DNA of 64,000 bases, from assembly GCF_001456025.1 (NCBI RefSeq), contig NZ_LMTZ01000002.1:62001-126000 (forward strand), written 5' to 3'. Positions within the stretch are counted from its first letter, which is position 1. Each line of letters begins with the position of its first letter. A program made the translations under genes and the position numbers. Source of the DNA: Mastigocoleus testarum BC008 (lineage in GTDB: Bacteria; Cyanobacteriota; Cyanobacteriia; Cyanobacteriales; Nostocaceae). The notes beneath the pieces were generated by a model that saw only the letters and a program-made list of their open reading frames with translations, did not search any database and was not told where the DNA came from. Positions 53,201 through 62,380 of this stretch are shown here, in pieces.

Positions 53201-56151
53201 GCTTGTTTGATATTTAACTTTTGACCGTCCCAAGCAAATGTTGTCTGCAGAGGTCGCTCGATACCTGGAATTCCTTGGGATAATTCTACTTTACCTGCTG
53301 CTTGTGCTCCTGCCAAATTTAGCTGAGACAACTTACCAGTTAGTTGTAAATTACCTTGCAATTGTCCTTGTAAATCTGGGTGAAGTTGATTTAACTGCAC
53401 CCCACTTGCATCTACAAATGCTTGATAGTTACCTTTTGCGATCTGAATATTATCTATGCTCGCTTCACCGCCAGCAAGATTCAACTTTGCTTCACCGACA
53501 GCTTCAACATGTTTGTGGATATCTTCTGGTTGTAGAGACTCTAAAGAACCTGTAACTTTTAATTCACCGTTTAAACCTCCCTGGACTTGTGATGGAACTG
53601 GAGCTAAGGATTGCAAGGGTAAATTCCGAGCAGTAATCTGAGTACGATAGCGATCTCCGACTACCTTTATATCAGATGCTGTTAATGTACCGCTACCAAC
53701 ATCTAAACGAGCTTCTCCTTGACCGTGAATCCCTTGTGTTTGCAAAGATGTTAAAGAACCAGCAAGATTAAACTCACCGGTTAATTGTCCCTGAAAATGT
53801 TTGGGTAACTGGGGAGCTAATTTTTCTAAAGGTATTTTATTTGCTTGTAATTTTGTCTGATATTGACCATTGGCGACTTGGATCTCTTTTGCATAGATCG
53901 CACCACCGGGAAGACTTAACTGTGCGTTTCCATTCGCTTTAATACTACTCGGGCTAAAAGACTCTGCGGAACCAGTAACATCAAACTCGCCCTTGACAAA
54001 TCCCTGCAACTGTCCTGACAATTGGGGAACTAATTGTTGTAATTGAATATTATTCGCAAATAATTTTGCCCGATAAGAACCATTATCTAGTTCGATATTC
54101 TTAGCATTGACAGTACCCCCAGCAAGATTTAACTTACCCTCACCTCGAACCCGTAAATTTTTTACATTTGTCTCTTGACGCGAACCAGAAATTTGTAAAG
54201 AACCATCCAAGGAAGCATCAAGGGGGTCAAACGGAGAAACTTGTTCCAATAACCGCGCTAGCTGTACCTCATTCGCAACTAATTTGGCATTAAACTCTTG
54301 CTCGTTTAATTCGACTTCTGAAATCGCTACCGTTCCCCCAGCCAAAGATATCCGTGCATTTTGCGAACGGATGGTTGCAACCCCAAAAGAATTAGATTTA
54401 CCACTAATAATTAAACGACCCTTAAGTGTCGCATCGCCCAATGATATATTTTCTAATAATTCTGGGTTTGCAAAACGTTCTACCCGTACCCCATCAGCAT
54501 CAGCGATCGCCTTCCAAACTTTTTCATCCCAATTACCCCGAACGTTAACCCTACCACCAGCTACAGCTAGCTTCACATCTCTAAAAGATACACTTTTGTC
54601 CGGGGCAACAACCACCTCACCGTGCATCGGATAAGTAGCCTGGGGTGCTCGAAATTGTACCGTTGTCTGAGCACTACTGGGGGTTCCATTAATGCTAACT
54701 TGCGCTCCAACATTACCAATTCTTATTGGTGGGATTGTCTGATAGAGTTTAGCGATCGCATCCCCAGAAAAGTTCTTGGCTTGAAAATTTAACTTAACTT
54801 CTGGTTGTTCGCCCAGTTGAATTATCCCTCCCCCGATCGCCTGTCCACCAAGCACCGCTTCACCTCGAAGATTGGTGAGTTTAACTAAACCAGATGCGGG
54901 AGTAAAAGAAAATTGTCCGCTGGCACTTTTTAAATTTACTTTATCAATTTTTGCCGCTTCAATACTGCGAACATTGCCTAATAATAATGGATTATATAAT
55001 TTGCCTGTTAATTTTAAGTCTGCTTTTAATAAACCAGTTGTATCAATCGGTAAAGTGAAACCAAGAGTTTTTTGAGCTATTTTACAATCAACCCCATTGA
55101 CTTTTGCCTTCAGATCGTAACCATTAACAGTATGAATGGTTCCTTGACCCAGCAAAGGAAGTTTGCCATAATTCGTTGCCACATCCCGGAGTGTCATTTT
55201 CAATCCATCAAAATGTACGCGTCCATGGGACTTAACAAAAGCTTTAGGGGCTTGGGGTACTTTTAAATTAAGGTCTTCAAAATCTGCACGACCAGACAAC
55301 AACGCCTGCTTTCCCGGAGACCACTGAATATTTAAATCCCCCCGAGCACGACCAGCTTGAAAATTAACTGGTAAAGGTATTAAGCGTGTAATATCTGACG
55401 CAAATATTTCTCTTGCTTTAAGATTAAAATTAAATGCTAAAGTTTGAGGGCGGGCTTCCCCTTCTAAAGCTACGCTTCCCCCTAAAATCGGATTACCTTT
55501 AACACGAAACTTAACTAACTGGTAGTCATCTGATAACTGGGCTATACCGTGAACTCCATCAAGTTTCAAGGATATTGCAGATTTATTCCCATTTAAACCA
55601 GTTGCACCTTGGGATTTGGGCACAGGAAAATTCCTGACTTTTCCTTCTTGGGAACGATAAGGTACCAAAACTAGATTGGCATTGTGCAATCGTATCTTAT
55701 CTAAATCAGTTTTAATAAATCCTTCCTGACCCGTATTATTTATACTTATGTCAACCCAGGCACCTTTTTCGTCTTGTTCAATATAAACATCAGGGTTTAC
55801 TAATGTTACATCGAGCTTTAATTTGCGATGAAATAGCAACTGTAAAGGGTCAAATCCAACTTCTACAGCTTCAGCAATTACTCGGTCAGAGTCAGTTGCA
55901 GTCTGTGGAATCATCGAAGCCCCAAATTGTACTCCTATAAGGGAAAAATCTTGAACATCTCCCAACTCGATTGGACGTTTGAGAATATTAGTTAAGCTTT
56001 CTTCCGCTAATGGCGCTAGTTCCTTCTCAACAAAATTTCGCAATCGCCAAAGCCCACTAGCCATTGTCACAGCTAAAATTCCACCAACGGCCATACCTGT
56101 GCGACTGATAAACAATAACCGAGTCGATTTGTTATTGAGAGAAATAGTCAT
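50233..56151 (-). CDS. tamB: TamB-like translocation/assembly protein (DUF490)
   Basis: A 1972-residue envelope protein. An N-terminal membrane helix (about residues 15-36) anchors it in the inner membrane. Most of the length is a repeated beta-groove of AsmA/TamB type (for example LNLAGGEASIDNIQIAKGNYQA, with LNLAGGTV and LQ-GE blocks recurring every 80-110 residues). The C-terminal DUF490/TamB domain has GGGFVNTQGRGE and ends in a beta-strand pattern VNYRVNDRVRLRGS and VEYQRRF. Cyanobacterial TamB-like proteins are larger than the enterobacterial TamB (about 1260 residues). The family is a lipid-transfer bridge to the outer membrane. The terminal GC-free Phe suggests membrane-anchoring of the C-terminus. 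Confidence 0.92.
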   Translation of the reverse strand: MTISLNNKSTRLLFISRTGMAVGGILAVTMASGLWRLRNFVEKELAPLAEESLTNILKRPIELGDVQDFSLIGVQFGASMIPQTATDSDRVIAEAVEVGFDPLQLLFHRKLKLDVTLVNPDVYIEQDEKGAWVDISINNTGQEGFIKTDLDKIRLHNANLVLVPYRSQEGKVRNFPVPKSQGATGLNGNKSAISLKLDGVHGIAQLSDDYQLVKFRVKGNPILGGSVALEGEARPQTLAFNFNLKAREIFASDITRLIPLPVNFQAGRARGDLNIQWSPGKQALLSGRADFEDLNLKVPQAPKAFVKSHGRVHFDGLKMTLRDVATNYGKLPLLGQGTIHTVNGYDLKAKVNGVDCKIAQKTLGFTLPIDTTGLLKADLKLTGKLYNPLLLGNVRSIEAAKIDKVNLKSASGQFSFTPASGLVKLTNLRGEAVLGGQAIGGGIIQLGEQPEVKLNFQAKNFSGDAIAKLYQTIPPIRIGNVGAQVSINGTPSSAQTTVQFRAPQATYPMHGEVVVAPDKSVSFRDVKLAVAGGRVNVRGNWDEKVWKAIADADGVRVERFANPELLENISLGDATLKGRLIISGKSNSFGVATIRSQNARISLAGGTVAISEVELNEQEFNAKLVANEVQLARLLEQVSPFDPLDASLDGSLQISGSRQETNVKNLRVRGEGKLNLAGGTVNAKNIELDNGSYRAKLFANNIQLQQLVPQLSGQLQGFVKGEFDVTGSAESFSPSSIKANGNAQLSLPGGAIYAKEIQVANGQYQTKLQANKIPLEKLAPQLPKHFQGQLTGEFNLAGSLTSLQTQGIHGQGEARLDVGSGTLTASDIKVVGDRYRTQITARNLPLQSLAPVPSQVQGGLNGELKVTGSLESLQPEDIHKHVEAVGEAKLNLAGGEASIDNIQIAKGNYQAFVDASGVQLNQLHPDLQGQLQGNLQLTGKLSQLNLAGAQAAGKVELSQGIPGIERPLQTTFAWDGQKLNIKQAEAPGFSAKGYISANAETGGMPEITNLNLDITAKDYDLNSLPLNLPKVVRVAGKADFQGKVTGKLPVPNVRGQVSVKDLRVNQLDFEPLLHGSIQAASGGGLNLNVAGQNDRIAFDLDRNQQPRSFSMRHNQAFASGKLRGNNLAIKTEKIPLKLFNLNLPPTSMVGPGSVAGSLSGNFQVNKKTFATTGDLTIDRPQIGRIEGDRLLAKFNLDRNKITLKNSSFIKNKSKYEAVGTIIQGNQGPRLQGEINVNQGKAQDVLAAFQLFELEDFQRGFNRPTYGKAAELGETQVVGLANQSLYTQLQRFSEVKERLNRQKQQERDASPLPKIADLKGTFDTKIKIDTLTTKEPKVEFNFQGQDFAWGKKNQPGRFYNFEQIIAQGKLDRGILQLRPLRVESKNQLVAFTGNIGGTEQFGQLKVNNFPLQMLNNFVELPISLNGNINATAALSGSVENPQARGELEITDGYLNQQGLHSASASFSYSNGRLNFGSDVAITSEEPVRIKGSVPYQLHESTFASENKNIQLDLQVKDRGLALLNLFTDRLTFEEGKGKIDVSVRGTLEKPEAIGLAKIENATFSAQALPEKITGVTGNIDFDFDRVIVNNLQGQFSKGKIAAVGVIPIFNDLQTQIENPLKIDLEKLTLNMKGLYEGGVSGGLEITGSIFDPKVGGKVELSNGKVLLAESSEAVNSVNDSFVFSTLKSNKPDEIVNGESVTRFNNLQLTLGKNLEIARPPILNFKATGELNLTGSLEKPIPEGKISLKKGNVNLFTTQFKLARGEKNTATFRKNRPNDPDLDIHLFAKVLDTIQTTKLSRENITGLSALESVRVEANIEGPASKLKENLELTSSPARSKTEIVSLLGGGFVNTQGRGESTLGLINIAGSAVFNNLQSTFNEIGTAFGLSEFRVFPTIISEDREAGRNYSSLEIAAEAGIDITKKISVSGIKILTDDDPFQWGVNYRVNDRVRLRGSTNLFDDTRVFVEYQRRF

Positions 56152-56714
56152 GTGGTTTTACCGTTTACTAGCCCAATTTCAGGAACGCGTAATAAAAAAT
56201 AATCTTTATGCAACAACTTTTATTTCCAATCCAGCATACACACCTTAGCTCAGATTATGACTCGAAACAGGTGATTCATTCAGTAGCGTGGGAATATTGG
56301 GGGAAAAACCCCAGAGAATAAAGATATCTCTTCATCATTTTGAAGTTTTAATATTTTGAGTTGAAGTTTTAAAATTTTGAAGCTTTGTTCGCAAGCTGTT
56401 ATTAAGCATCAATTAATTACTTATGCAATTTTGTAGTCACAACCGCTAACAACTTCATATGGAATAATTTATTGTTGGGGTAACCTAAAAACTAACTCAC
56501 TTAACCGGTTAATATCAACAACCTGGAGCTTGTCAGTAGCTTTGCCTGTTCGGCTGAAATGTCAGATCCAAAATACATCTAAAATTAATATGCTAAGTGA
56601 TTTTAATCGAGTCAGGAAAATATCAGGAAAGCGATCGTTTAACCTCGACTTTCTGAGTTCTACAACCTAGAACTTTAATATGAATAAATTCAAAAAGAAA
56701 GGTAGATAAGACCC
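56152..56714. other. 563-base divergent intergenic region
   Basis: Upstream regions of tamB (minus) and the DUF3110 gene (plus). No gene or distinctive repeat is seen. GAAAGG at 56697-56702 before the start at 56715 is a plausible ribosome binding site. Confidence 0.4.
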
Positions 56715-57137
56715 ATGCGTGTATTTGTATTACTTTTCAATGCGGGAACGGAAAATGAAGGAATTCATACAATTCGCATTGGCGATCGCGATAAGGTGCT
56801 AATGTTTGAATCAGAAGATGATGCAAATCGTTTTGCATTGATGCTAGAAGCACAAGACTTCCCTTCACCCACTGTAGAAGAAATTGACTCTGAAGAAATA
56901 GATGAATTCTGTGCTAGTTCCGGTTACGAATCAGAATTAGTCCCTGCTAACGGTTCTTTGGTACTTCCTCCAGAAGCTAATGTGGACAAAACTGACTGGG
57001 AAGAAGATAAGCAGGATAAGCCAGAAGAAAGTTCCGCAAAAACAGAAGAATCAGCAGAAAATGAAAGTCCACAAACAGGTGAAATGTCAGAAGACGAACT
57101 TGACAAGATTCGCCGCAAACTAGAAGGATTACTGTAG
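56715..57137 (+). CDS. DUF3110-domain protein
   Basis: A 140-residue protein. Residues 1-85 match DUF3110, a small alpha/beta domain common in cyanobacteria and plastids (MRVFVLLFNAGTENEGIHTI, VLMFESEDDANRFALMLEAQDFPSPTVE). The C-terminal 55 residues are very acidic and low-complexity (EEDKQDKPEESSAKTEESAENES), ending in a predicted helix LDKIRRKLEGLL. The function is unknown. A 12-base tandem repeat follows the stop. Confidence 0.88.
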   Translation: MRVFVLLFNAGTENEGIHTIRIGDRDKVLMFESEDDANRFALMLEAQDFPSPTVEEIDSEEIDEFCASSGYESELVPANGSLVLPPEANVDKTDWEEDKQDKPEESSAKTEESAENESPQTGEMSEDELDKIRRKLEGLL

Positions 57138-57172
57138 TTTGTTATGTAGTTTGTTATGTAGTTTATTATGTA
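57133..57172. repeat. Tandem 12-base repeat GTAGTTTGTTAT
   Basis: Three imperfect copies of GTAGTTTGTTAT directly after the DUF3110 stop, with the third having TTTATTAT. Non-coding; origin by slippage. Confidence 0.75.
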
Positions 57173-57265
57173 TTCAATCATCATAATCACCAGTGGTCAG
57201 AGATGATTCTACAGAATAAAAATGACCGTTAAATTAACCATTTCGAAAAAATTATAGTTAGATAG

Positions 57266-58204
57266 ATGACAAACTTGCACGAACGCGGGCATCTTTTGAC
57301 AGAGCAGATTAATCCTGACAGTTTAAATTTAGATCTACTTAGTTCAGAAGAATTAGTAGAGCTATTTAATCGGGAAGACGAAAAAGCTGTTGCTGCTGTT
57401 GCATCCGCAAAGAAACAATTATCAGAAGCCATTGAGCAGACTGCTAAAAGTTTAAGTCAGGGTGGAAGATTATTTTACATTGGCGCGGGTACTTCTGGAA
57501 GATTAGGAGTACTGGACGCATCTGAATGTCCGCCAACTTTTTGTACCCCTCCTGAACTAGTACAGGGTATTATTGCCGGTGGGGATAAATCACTCAGACG
57601 TAGTTCCGAGCAACTAGAAGATAATGTTACCGATGGAGAAGCAATTATTCGCGAATACCAAATTAGTAAGCTAGATGTAGTAGTTGGTATTACAGCAGGT
57701 GGAACAACTCCTTACGTTCTCGGAGCCTTGGATGCAGCTTGTGCTCTGGGAGCAACAACAATTTTTATGACTTGCGTTCCCCAAGATCAAGTTTCCAGTC
57801 CAGCAGATATTGATATTCGTTTGTTAACCGGACCTGAAATTTTAGCAGGTTCTACTCGCCTCAAAGCAGGTACAGCAACAAAACTAGCCTTAAATATCCT
57901 TTCTACTGGTGTAATGGTACGTTTAGGCAAAGTTTATGGTAATCGCATGGTAGATGTTGCAGTCACAAACCAGAAATTACACGACCGTGCTTTGCGAATT
58001 CTGCAAGACCTCACTGGTCTAACTCGCGATACTGCTAATGTTTTGTTAGGTCGCAGTGGAAAACGAGTCAAATTAGCCCTATTAATGCATTGGACTGGCT
58101 TAGGGAAAGAAGCTAGCGAGCAACTTCTATCAGCACATGATAATAATTTGCGTGCCGCAGTAAACAGCCACAAGCAACATAGTAAATCTAAGTCGAAAAC
58201 CTGA
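57266..58204 (+). CDS. murQ: N-acetylmuramic acid 6-phosphate etherase
   Basis: A 312-residue SIS-domain enzyme that cleaves the lactyl ether of MurNAc-6-phosphate to GlcNAc-6-phosphate and D-lactate in cell-wall recycling. Motifs: GGRLFYIGAGTSGRLGVLDASECPPTF (sugar-phosphate site; catalytic Glu), then the second Glu region GIIAGGDKSLRRSSEQLED, followed by VGITAGGTTPYVLGAL and RLKAGTATKLALNILST. Length and order are typical of MurQ. No AnmK or NagZ gene is adjacent. A weak hairpin (58243-58265) follows. Confidence 0.95.
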   Translation: MTNLHERGHLLTEQINPDSLNLDLLSSEELVELFNREDEKAVAAVASAKKQLSEAIEQTAKSLSQGGRLFYIGAGTSGRLGVLDASECPPTFCTPPELVQGIIAGGDKSLRRSSEQLEDNVTDGEAIIREYQISKLDVVVGITAGGTTPYVLGALDAACALGATTIFMTCVPQDQVSSPADIDIRLLTGPEILAGSTRLKAGTATKLALNILSTGVMVRLGKVYGNRMVDVAVTNQKLHDRALRILQDLTGLTRDTANVLLGRSGKRVKLALLMHWTGLGKEASEQLLSAHDNNLRAAVNSHKQHSKSKSKT

Positions 58205-58904
58205 ATTCCTACTCCTAAAATGTGGTAATTTTCTACATTAAACAGAATAACAGCATATTATTCTGCCGTAACTACCCGGAAATCAATAGGGTTTTTAGCT
58301 ACTTTTTTTAGCTACTAAACCTTGTTTTCTGTCAAGCTAAGTTTTAAAAAACCATAACTTAGACCCTTCATCTATTGATTTTAGATGTAATAAAAATTAC
58401 TTTTTTTCTTGCTTATTGGTTTTTTCAGTATAATCAAAAACATTAAATCCACGGTTCTTATCTCACTGAGTTAATTCAGGGAAAATACGACTAAAATCAA
58501 TTCATAAAACATAATTTAAATACATAATACTTGTTGTAGTGTTTGATACTATTTTGTCGGTAAATAGAAAAAAATATAATTTTCAATATCTTATCGAATG
58601 CATAAAATTGCTTATGAGAGCATAATACAACAATCCATGTCTTAGAAAATGCTTTAAGAATGTAAATAACTAATACTACATTTATAGTCCAAGTAGTAAA
58701 TAAATAAAATTGATTTACATTGGTATTAAAAAGTAATTTGTTATAGAATAATTACTTTCAATAACAAGCTTGAATTTCAGTGAAAATACTAACTGTAACT
58801 GTAAATGACAAGTTTAGTTATAAGTGTAACCTCTGTTGGCGTTGAAGATTGTACTCTAGATAATCGAAAATGCGAACTGCTATAAACAAGGAGTACTATT
58901 TTTA
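58205..58904. other. 700-base intergenic region with a terminator-like hairpin
   Basis: CAGAATAA and TTATTCTG form an 8-bp stem with a 7-base loop at 58243-58265, without T-tract, possibly ending murQ transcription. The rest is AT-rich and empty; its last 100 bases form the leader of the following gene (AAGGAGTA near 58889). Confidence 0.4.
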
Positions 58905-59366
58905 ATGACACGTCCGGAACTTGGAGATTTATGCTCCGTCGTATGTTATAAAAGTGCAGTTGTAGGGATGGAAGAGGCTCTAGGAGAGAAAGCAACTGCT
59001 ATTGCTTTAACTGCTGCTGGTCGTTCGCGAGGTAAGCAGTTAGCAAAAGAATTAGAACTAGCAAATTTATCAAGCTCTTTAGACACAGTTACCAGTAAAA
59101 TTGGAAGTGTACTCGGTAAAGATGGGTTTCGTCTTTGTAACGTAGAAAAAATCATCTCTGAGGGCGATATTATTAGAGTTATTGCTTCTGAAACATTGTG
59201 CTCTGCCGCTGAACCCCAAGGCTCTCTGCGCAAATGTACATTCACATTGGGTGCGGTTTGGGGAATTTTAGAACAAGTATTTGGTAAACGCTTGCGAGGT
59301 AAACAAGTAGAATCTGTGTTGCGCGGAGGTAGTCATGATGTGTTTGAATTTTCTGTTTTAGGATAA
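58905..59366 (+). CDS. V4R-like (hydrocarbon-binding) domain protein
   Basis: A 153-residue protein. The C-terminal part (KCTFTLGAVWGILEQVFGKRLRGKQVESVLRGGSHDVFEFSVLG) resembles the V4R small-ligand binding domain, with a helix-Gly-helix followed by a final strand, though the cysteines typical of some V4R members are absent. An alpha/beta N-terminal half contains GMEEALGEKATAIALTAAGRSRG. AAGGAG precedes the ATG. It starts a four-gene cluster with roadblock, small GTPase and PATAN genes in the same direction, so it probably takes part in that GTPase module. The ligand is not known. Confidence 0.65.
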   Translation: MTRPELGDLCSVVCYKSAVVGMEEALGEKATAIALTAAGRSRGKQLAKELELANLSSSLDTVTSKIGSVLGKDGFRLCNVEKIISEGDIIRVIASETLCSAAEPQGSLRKCTFTLGAVWGILEQVFGKRLRGKQVESVLRGGSHDVFEFSVLG

Positions 59367-59488
59367 TCAGCCCCGGAAACATATTACTTAAACAATAAAT
59401 TGATTTAACTATTCAAATTGCAAACATAGATTAAATATAGAAATAAATACTCTTATTCAATTAATGAAAAACCAAGAGGCTATCGAAA

Positions 59489-59860
59489 ATGGCAATTAAT
59501 TCCGCCAAGTTAGAAAACATTTTGCAAAATTTTGTCAGCGGTACTAATGATATTCAAGGTGCAACTCTTGTAACTCCTGATGGATTATCTCTTGCTGCAG
59601 CTTTACCTCCGGGGATGGATGATGAAAGAGTATCGGCAATGTCAGCGGCAATGCTATCTTTAGGAGAGCGAATTGGAAGTGAATTGGATAGAGGGATAAC
59701 AGAACGTATTTATGTTGAAGGAGACCGGGGAATTGGAGTACTGACTAACTGTGGCGAGGAAGCTTTACTTTTAGTACTAGCCAGTCATTCGGTTAAACAA
59801 GGATTATTAATGTTAGAAATTAAACGTCTTGTTTCAGAACTTAAGTTGATTTTAATGTAG
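59489..59860 (+). CDS. Roadblock/LC7-domain protein (MglB-like)
   Basis: A 123-residue protein of the roadblock/longin superfamily: VSGTNDIQGATLVTPDGLSLAAAL, DDERVSAMSAAMLSLGERIGSEL, GIGVLTNCGEEALLLVLASHSVKQGLLMLEIKRL. Proteins like MglB act as regulators or GTPase-activating partners of Ras-like GTPases. The GTPase gene follows within 163 bases. A dimer is expected. Role in polarity, motility or signalling is inferred. Confidence 0.9.
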   Translation: MAINSAKLENILQNFVSGTNDIQGATLVTPDGLSLAAALPPGMDDERVSAMSAAMLSLGERIGSELDRGITERIYVEGDRGIGVLTNCGEEALLLVLASHSVKQGLLMLEIKRLVSELKLILM

Positions 59861-60022
59861 TATATTGCCCAAGTGATTCTTGTTTTATATTAATAATTCG
59901 CGCGAAGGTTAAGTTCCCAGGAAAATCTAAACATATTTTCTTGGGAACAGTCCCATCTGATTTTTTTTTGACTTTAAAAAAATACCAGCTAAATTTGTCA
60001 TTTATTTTAATTAAAAAAGTAT

Positions 60023-60583
60023 ATGGAAATAATGCGTTTAGTTGTGACTGGACCTGTGGGTGCGGGAAAATCAACATTTATCCGTTCAGTTAGCGAAATA
60101 GAAGTCGTGGATACAGATCGCCACGCAACAGATGAAACAGCATTGCTCAAGCAGAGAACTACGGTTGCTTTTGACTTTGGAAGATTACAGTTCGGTTCTG
60201 ATATGGCACTACACCTCTATGGTACGCCTGGTCAAGAAAGATTTAACTTTATGTGGGACATGTTAATTCGTAAAGCCCATGCTTATATATTGTTAGTAGC
60301 CGCTCATAGACCGAGTGAATTCCGTTATGCTCGTCGTGTAATCAACTATATGAATCAACAAGCGCAAATTCCAATGATTATTGGTTTAACCCACATTGAT
60401 TGTCCGGGTGCTTGGACTGAAGAAAATGTTGCTATTGCTCTTGGCTACATACACGAACATAACAGACCACCAATAGTCAGTGTTAATCCAACGGAAACAT
60501 CATCTGTAGCAAAAACAATTATGACTCTAGTGCAACACTATATGAATAATTCAAAGAAGGAAGCATCATCTATCTCGGGATAA
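60023..60583 (+). CDS. Small Ras-like GTPase (MglA-like)
   Basis: A 186-residue GTPase. The P-loop is GPVGAGKST (residues 10-18), switch I/II includes TVAFDFG and LYGTPGQERF, and the guanine motif is in LTHIDCPG (THID in place of NKxD). It resembles the cyanobacterial MglA-like group, with non-canonical base recognition. A start at the ATG 60032 (three codons later) is equally possible. It lies next to the roadblock gene, a pair that forms a GTPase/regulator module in bacteria, and upstream of a PATAN-domain gene. The output is unknown. Confidence 0.9.
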   Translation: MEIMRLVVTGPVGAGKSTFIRSVSEIEVVDTDRHATDETALLKQRTTVAFDFGRLQFGSDMALHLYGTPGQERFNFMWDMLIRKAHAYILLVAAHRPSEFRYARRVINYMNQQAQIPMIIGLTHIDCPGAWTEENVAIALGYIHEHNRPPIVSVNPTETSSVAKTIMTLVQHYMNNSKKEASSISG

Positions 60584-60987
60584 ATTTAAGTCATATTTTT
60601 GTTTTTGTTTGACCAAACTAAGTAACTTAATAATAAAAATTTATACTTTGGATCAATAATTTGGATCGATAATTTAGAATTTATTATTAATTGCAAATAA
60701 CTAACACTATATCCACAGTTAGTTATGATTTTAGTCTTAGTTGTTTGCTAATTTATTCGCTACCAAGATTGGCAAAAATTTAGAATTTAGAAATCCATCA
60801 AAAAGTCCGTAAAGATACACTCATAAAAATATAGTCATAAAAATAGAGCTATAAAATCAAAAATACTGAAACTATTTTTATACTATTTAATCAAAATTCT
60901 TTAATTACATTAAAACTTAAATAACATAGTATAAAATTAAACAGTACCAGGGTAATTACTAACTATTGATATTTGATAAGGGAAGAT
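60584..60987. other. 404-base intergenic region
   Basis: AT-rich spacer between the GTPase and PATAN genes. Near-duplicate ATTTGGATC and AATTTGGATCG motifs lie around 60650-60670. No gene recognised. GGGAAG at 60980-60985 lies just before the ATG at 60988. Confidence 0.35.
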
Positions 60988-62142
60988 ATGGCATTTACTG
61001 GTTATTTATCACAATTTTCTTTACCAGAGTTATTTCGGTTTTTAGAAGAAGGATATAAAACTGGTTTACTCACAATTCGTAAATTAAATTCTAACTATTC
61101 ACAATCTAACTATTCACAATCTAACTATTCGCCTTCCACTGACTCAAGTTCTAATAATTTACATCCTAATTTAACAACTGAAACTCATTATATTTGGTTG
61201 CAACAGGGTCGTATATTAGCTGCAGCTGAATCTTTAGATAATCAGGGTTTAATATCAATACTTTCCAAGCGAGGCTGGAATAAGAGTAACTTAACTTTGA
61301 AGGATTTTGAGGAACATTCTTCCACTAAAACAACAATGGGTTTGTATCTCAAATCTCAAGGGATAGTCAAAGCAGAACAGTTGATGCTTTTATTTCGCGC
61401 TCAAGTAACAGAAAAAATTTCACCTTTGTTTGAGCTTAATAATGCAGAGTTCAATTTTGAAGAAAATTCTCCCCTTCCATTAGCGGAAATGACTGGTTTA
61501 AGTATACCTGCAACGGAAGCTACGCTTATGGGTTTGCGTAATTTAGAAGAGTGGAATCAACTATCAGCAAAACTACCAGATCCAACCTCTAGCATTTTGG
61601 CTAAGACCCAAGAAAGACCAAAAATCCGCTTAGAGCATAAAGAATCCCAAGTATGGAAACGTGCGAATGGTAATTCATCTGTACGGGAAATATCCGAAGA
61701 ACTTAAGTTTCCTCTAGAAAAGGTACAGCAAATAGCTTTTCGATTAATTGTTAGTAATTTAGTTGAAGAAGTTTTTATGCTAAAGGGTAGTAATAGTCTC
61801 GGAAGTAGGGATAAGTTAGGGGAGCAACTGCAGAGTCATAGCAGTAATAATGATAAGGTAAAAGTCTTTTCTGAAACAGATACTTTAAGTAAGGTTGCAG
61901 AAGCTAAAGACACAGAGAACAAAGTCAAAGAACTTCAATACCAGCAAAATACTCAACATTTGAGTACTCAAAATTTAGTAAATTCATCATACTCAAAATT
62001 ATCTCAAACAAAAAAACAGGAAAATAGTTCTGTTACGAGCCCAAAATTAGAAACAGAACTCGGCACTATAAGTAAAACTAATATGAGTCAATCTTTTCTC
62101 CAAAATTTAGTTGGTTTTCTCCAGAAAAAAATTGAAAATTAA
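60988..62142 (+). CDS. DUF4388/PATAN-domain protein
   Basis: A 384-residue protein. Residues 1-150 match the PATAN-type DUF4388 domain (MAFTGYLSQFSLPELFRFLE, GLLTIRKL, YIWLQQGRILAAAES). It carries an in-frame 15-base tandem duplication coding for NYSQS units (about residues 40-54). A winged-helix-like segment follows (VWKRANGNSSVREISEEL, EKVQQIAFRLIVSNLVEEV), then a polar low-complexity tail. PATAN domains occur in signalling proteins, often with roadblock and GTPase partners, as here. The start is the ATG after GGGAAG; an in-frame TTG at 60973 would add five residues. Confidence 0.85.
   Translation: MAFTGYLSQFSLPELFRFLEEGYKTGLLTIRKLNSNYSQSNYSQSNYSPSTDSSSNNLHPNLTTETHYIWLQQGRILAAAESLDNQGLISILSKRGWNKSNLTLKDFEEHSSTKTTMGLYLKSQGIVKAEQLMLLFRAQVTEKISPLFELNNAEFNFEENSPLPLAEMTGLSIPATEATLMGLRNLEEWNQLSAKLPDPTSSILAKTQERPKIRLEHKESQVWKRANGNSSVREISEELKFPLEKVQQIAFRLIVSNLVEEVFMLKGSNSLGSRDKLGEQLQSHSSNNDKVKVFSETDTLSKVAEAKDTENKVKELQYQQNTQHLSTQNLVNSSYSKLSQTKKQENSSVTSPKLETELGTISKTNMSQSFLQNLVGFLQKKIEN
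61075..61134 (+). repeat. In-frame tandem repeat in the PATAN gene
   Basis: Three near-identical copies of a 15-base unit (CTAACTATTCACAAT) encode repeated NYSQS in a loop after the first strands. Typical slippage expansion inside a loop region. Confidence 0.8.
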
Positions 62143-62380
62143 AATTATCTTTTGTTTGGAAGCAATTGAAAGGATTTTTTGATGAATTCATCTTGAGAAG
62201 CCAATATCATCACTACAAATATTTTGAGGTTTAACGACCTAATTTATCATTGGTTAATATCAAGTCAGTGTTCTCAATATTTCTAGGTAAAGTTATTTAA
62301 TACGAACAGCGATTATGCTTAGACTACACTTAACTCCAGTGTTATGGTGTGTTATGTAATCTTAGATAAATTAAGGTAAA

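Noticed and set aside
50885..55266. Several plus-strand frames inside the tamB region
   Set aside because: They are antisense frames of the 1972-residue TamB gene with no start signals or recognisable domains.
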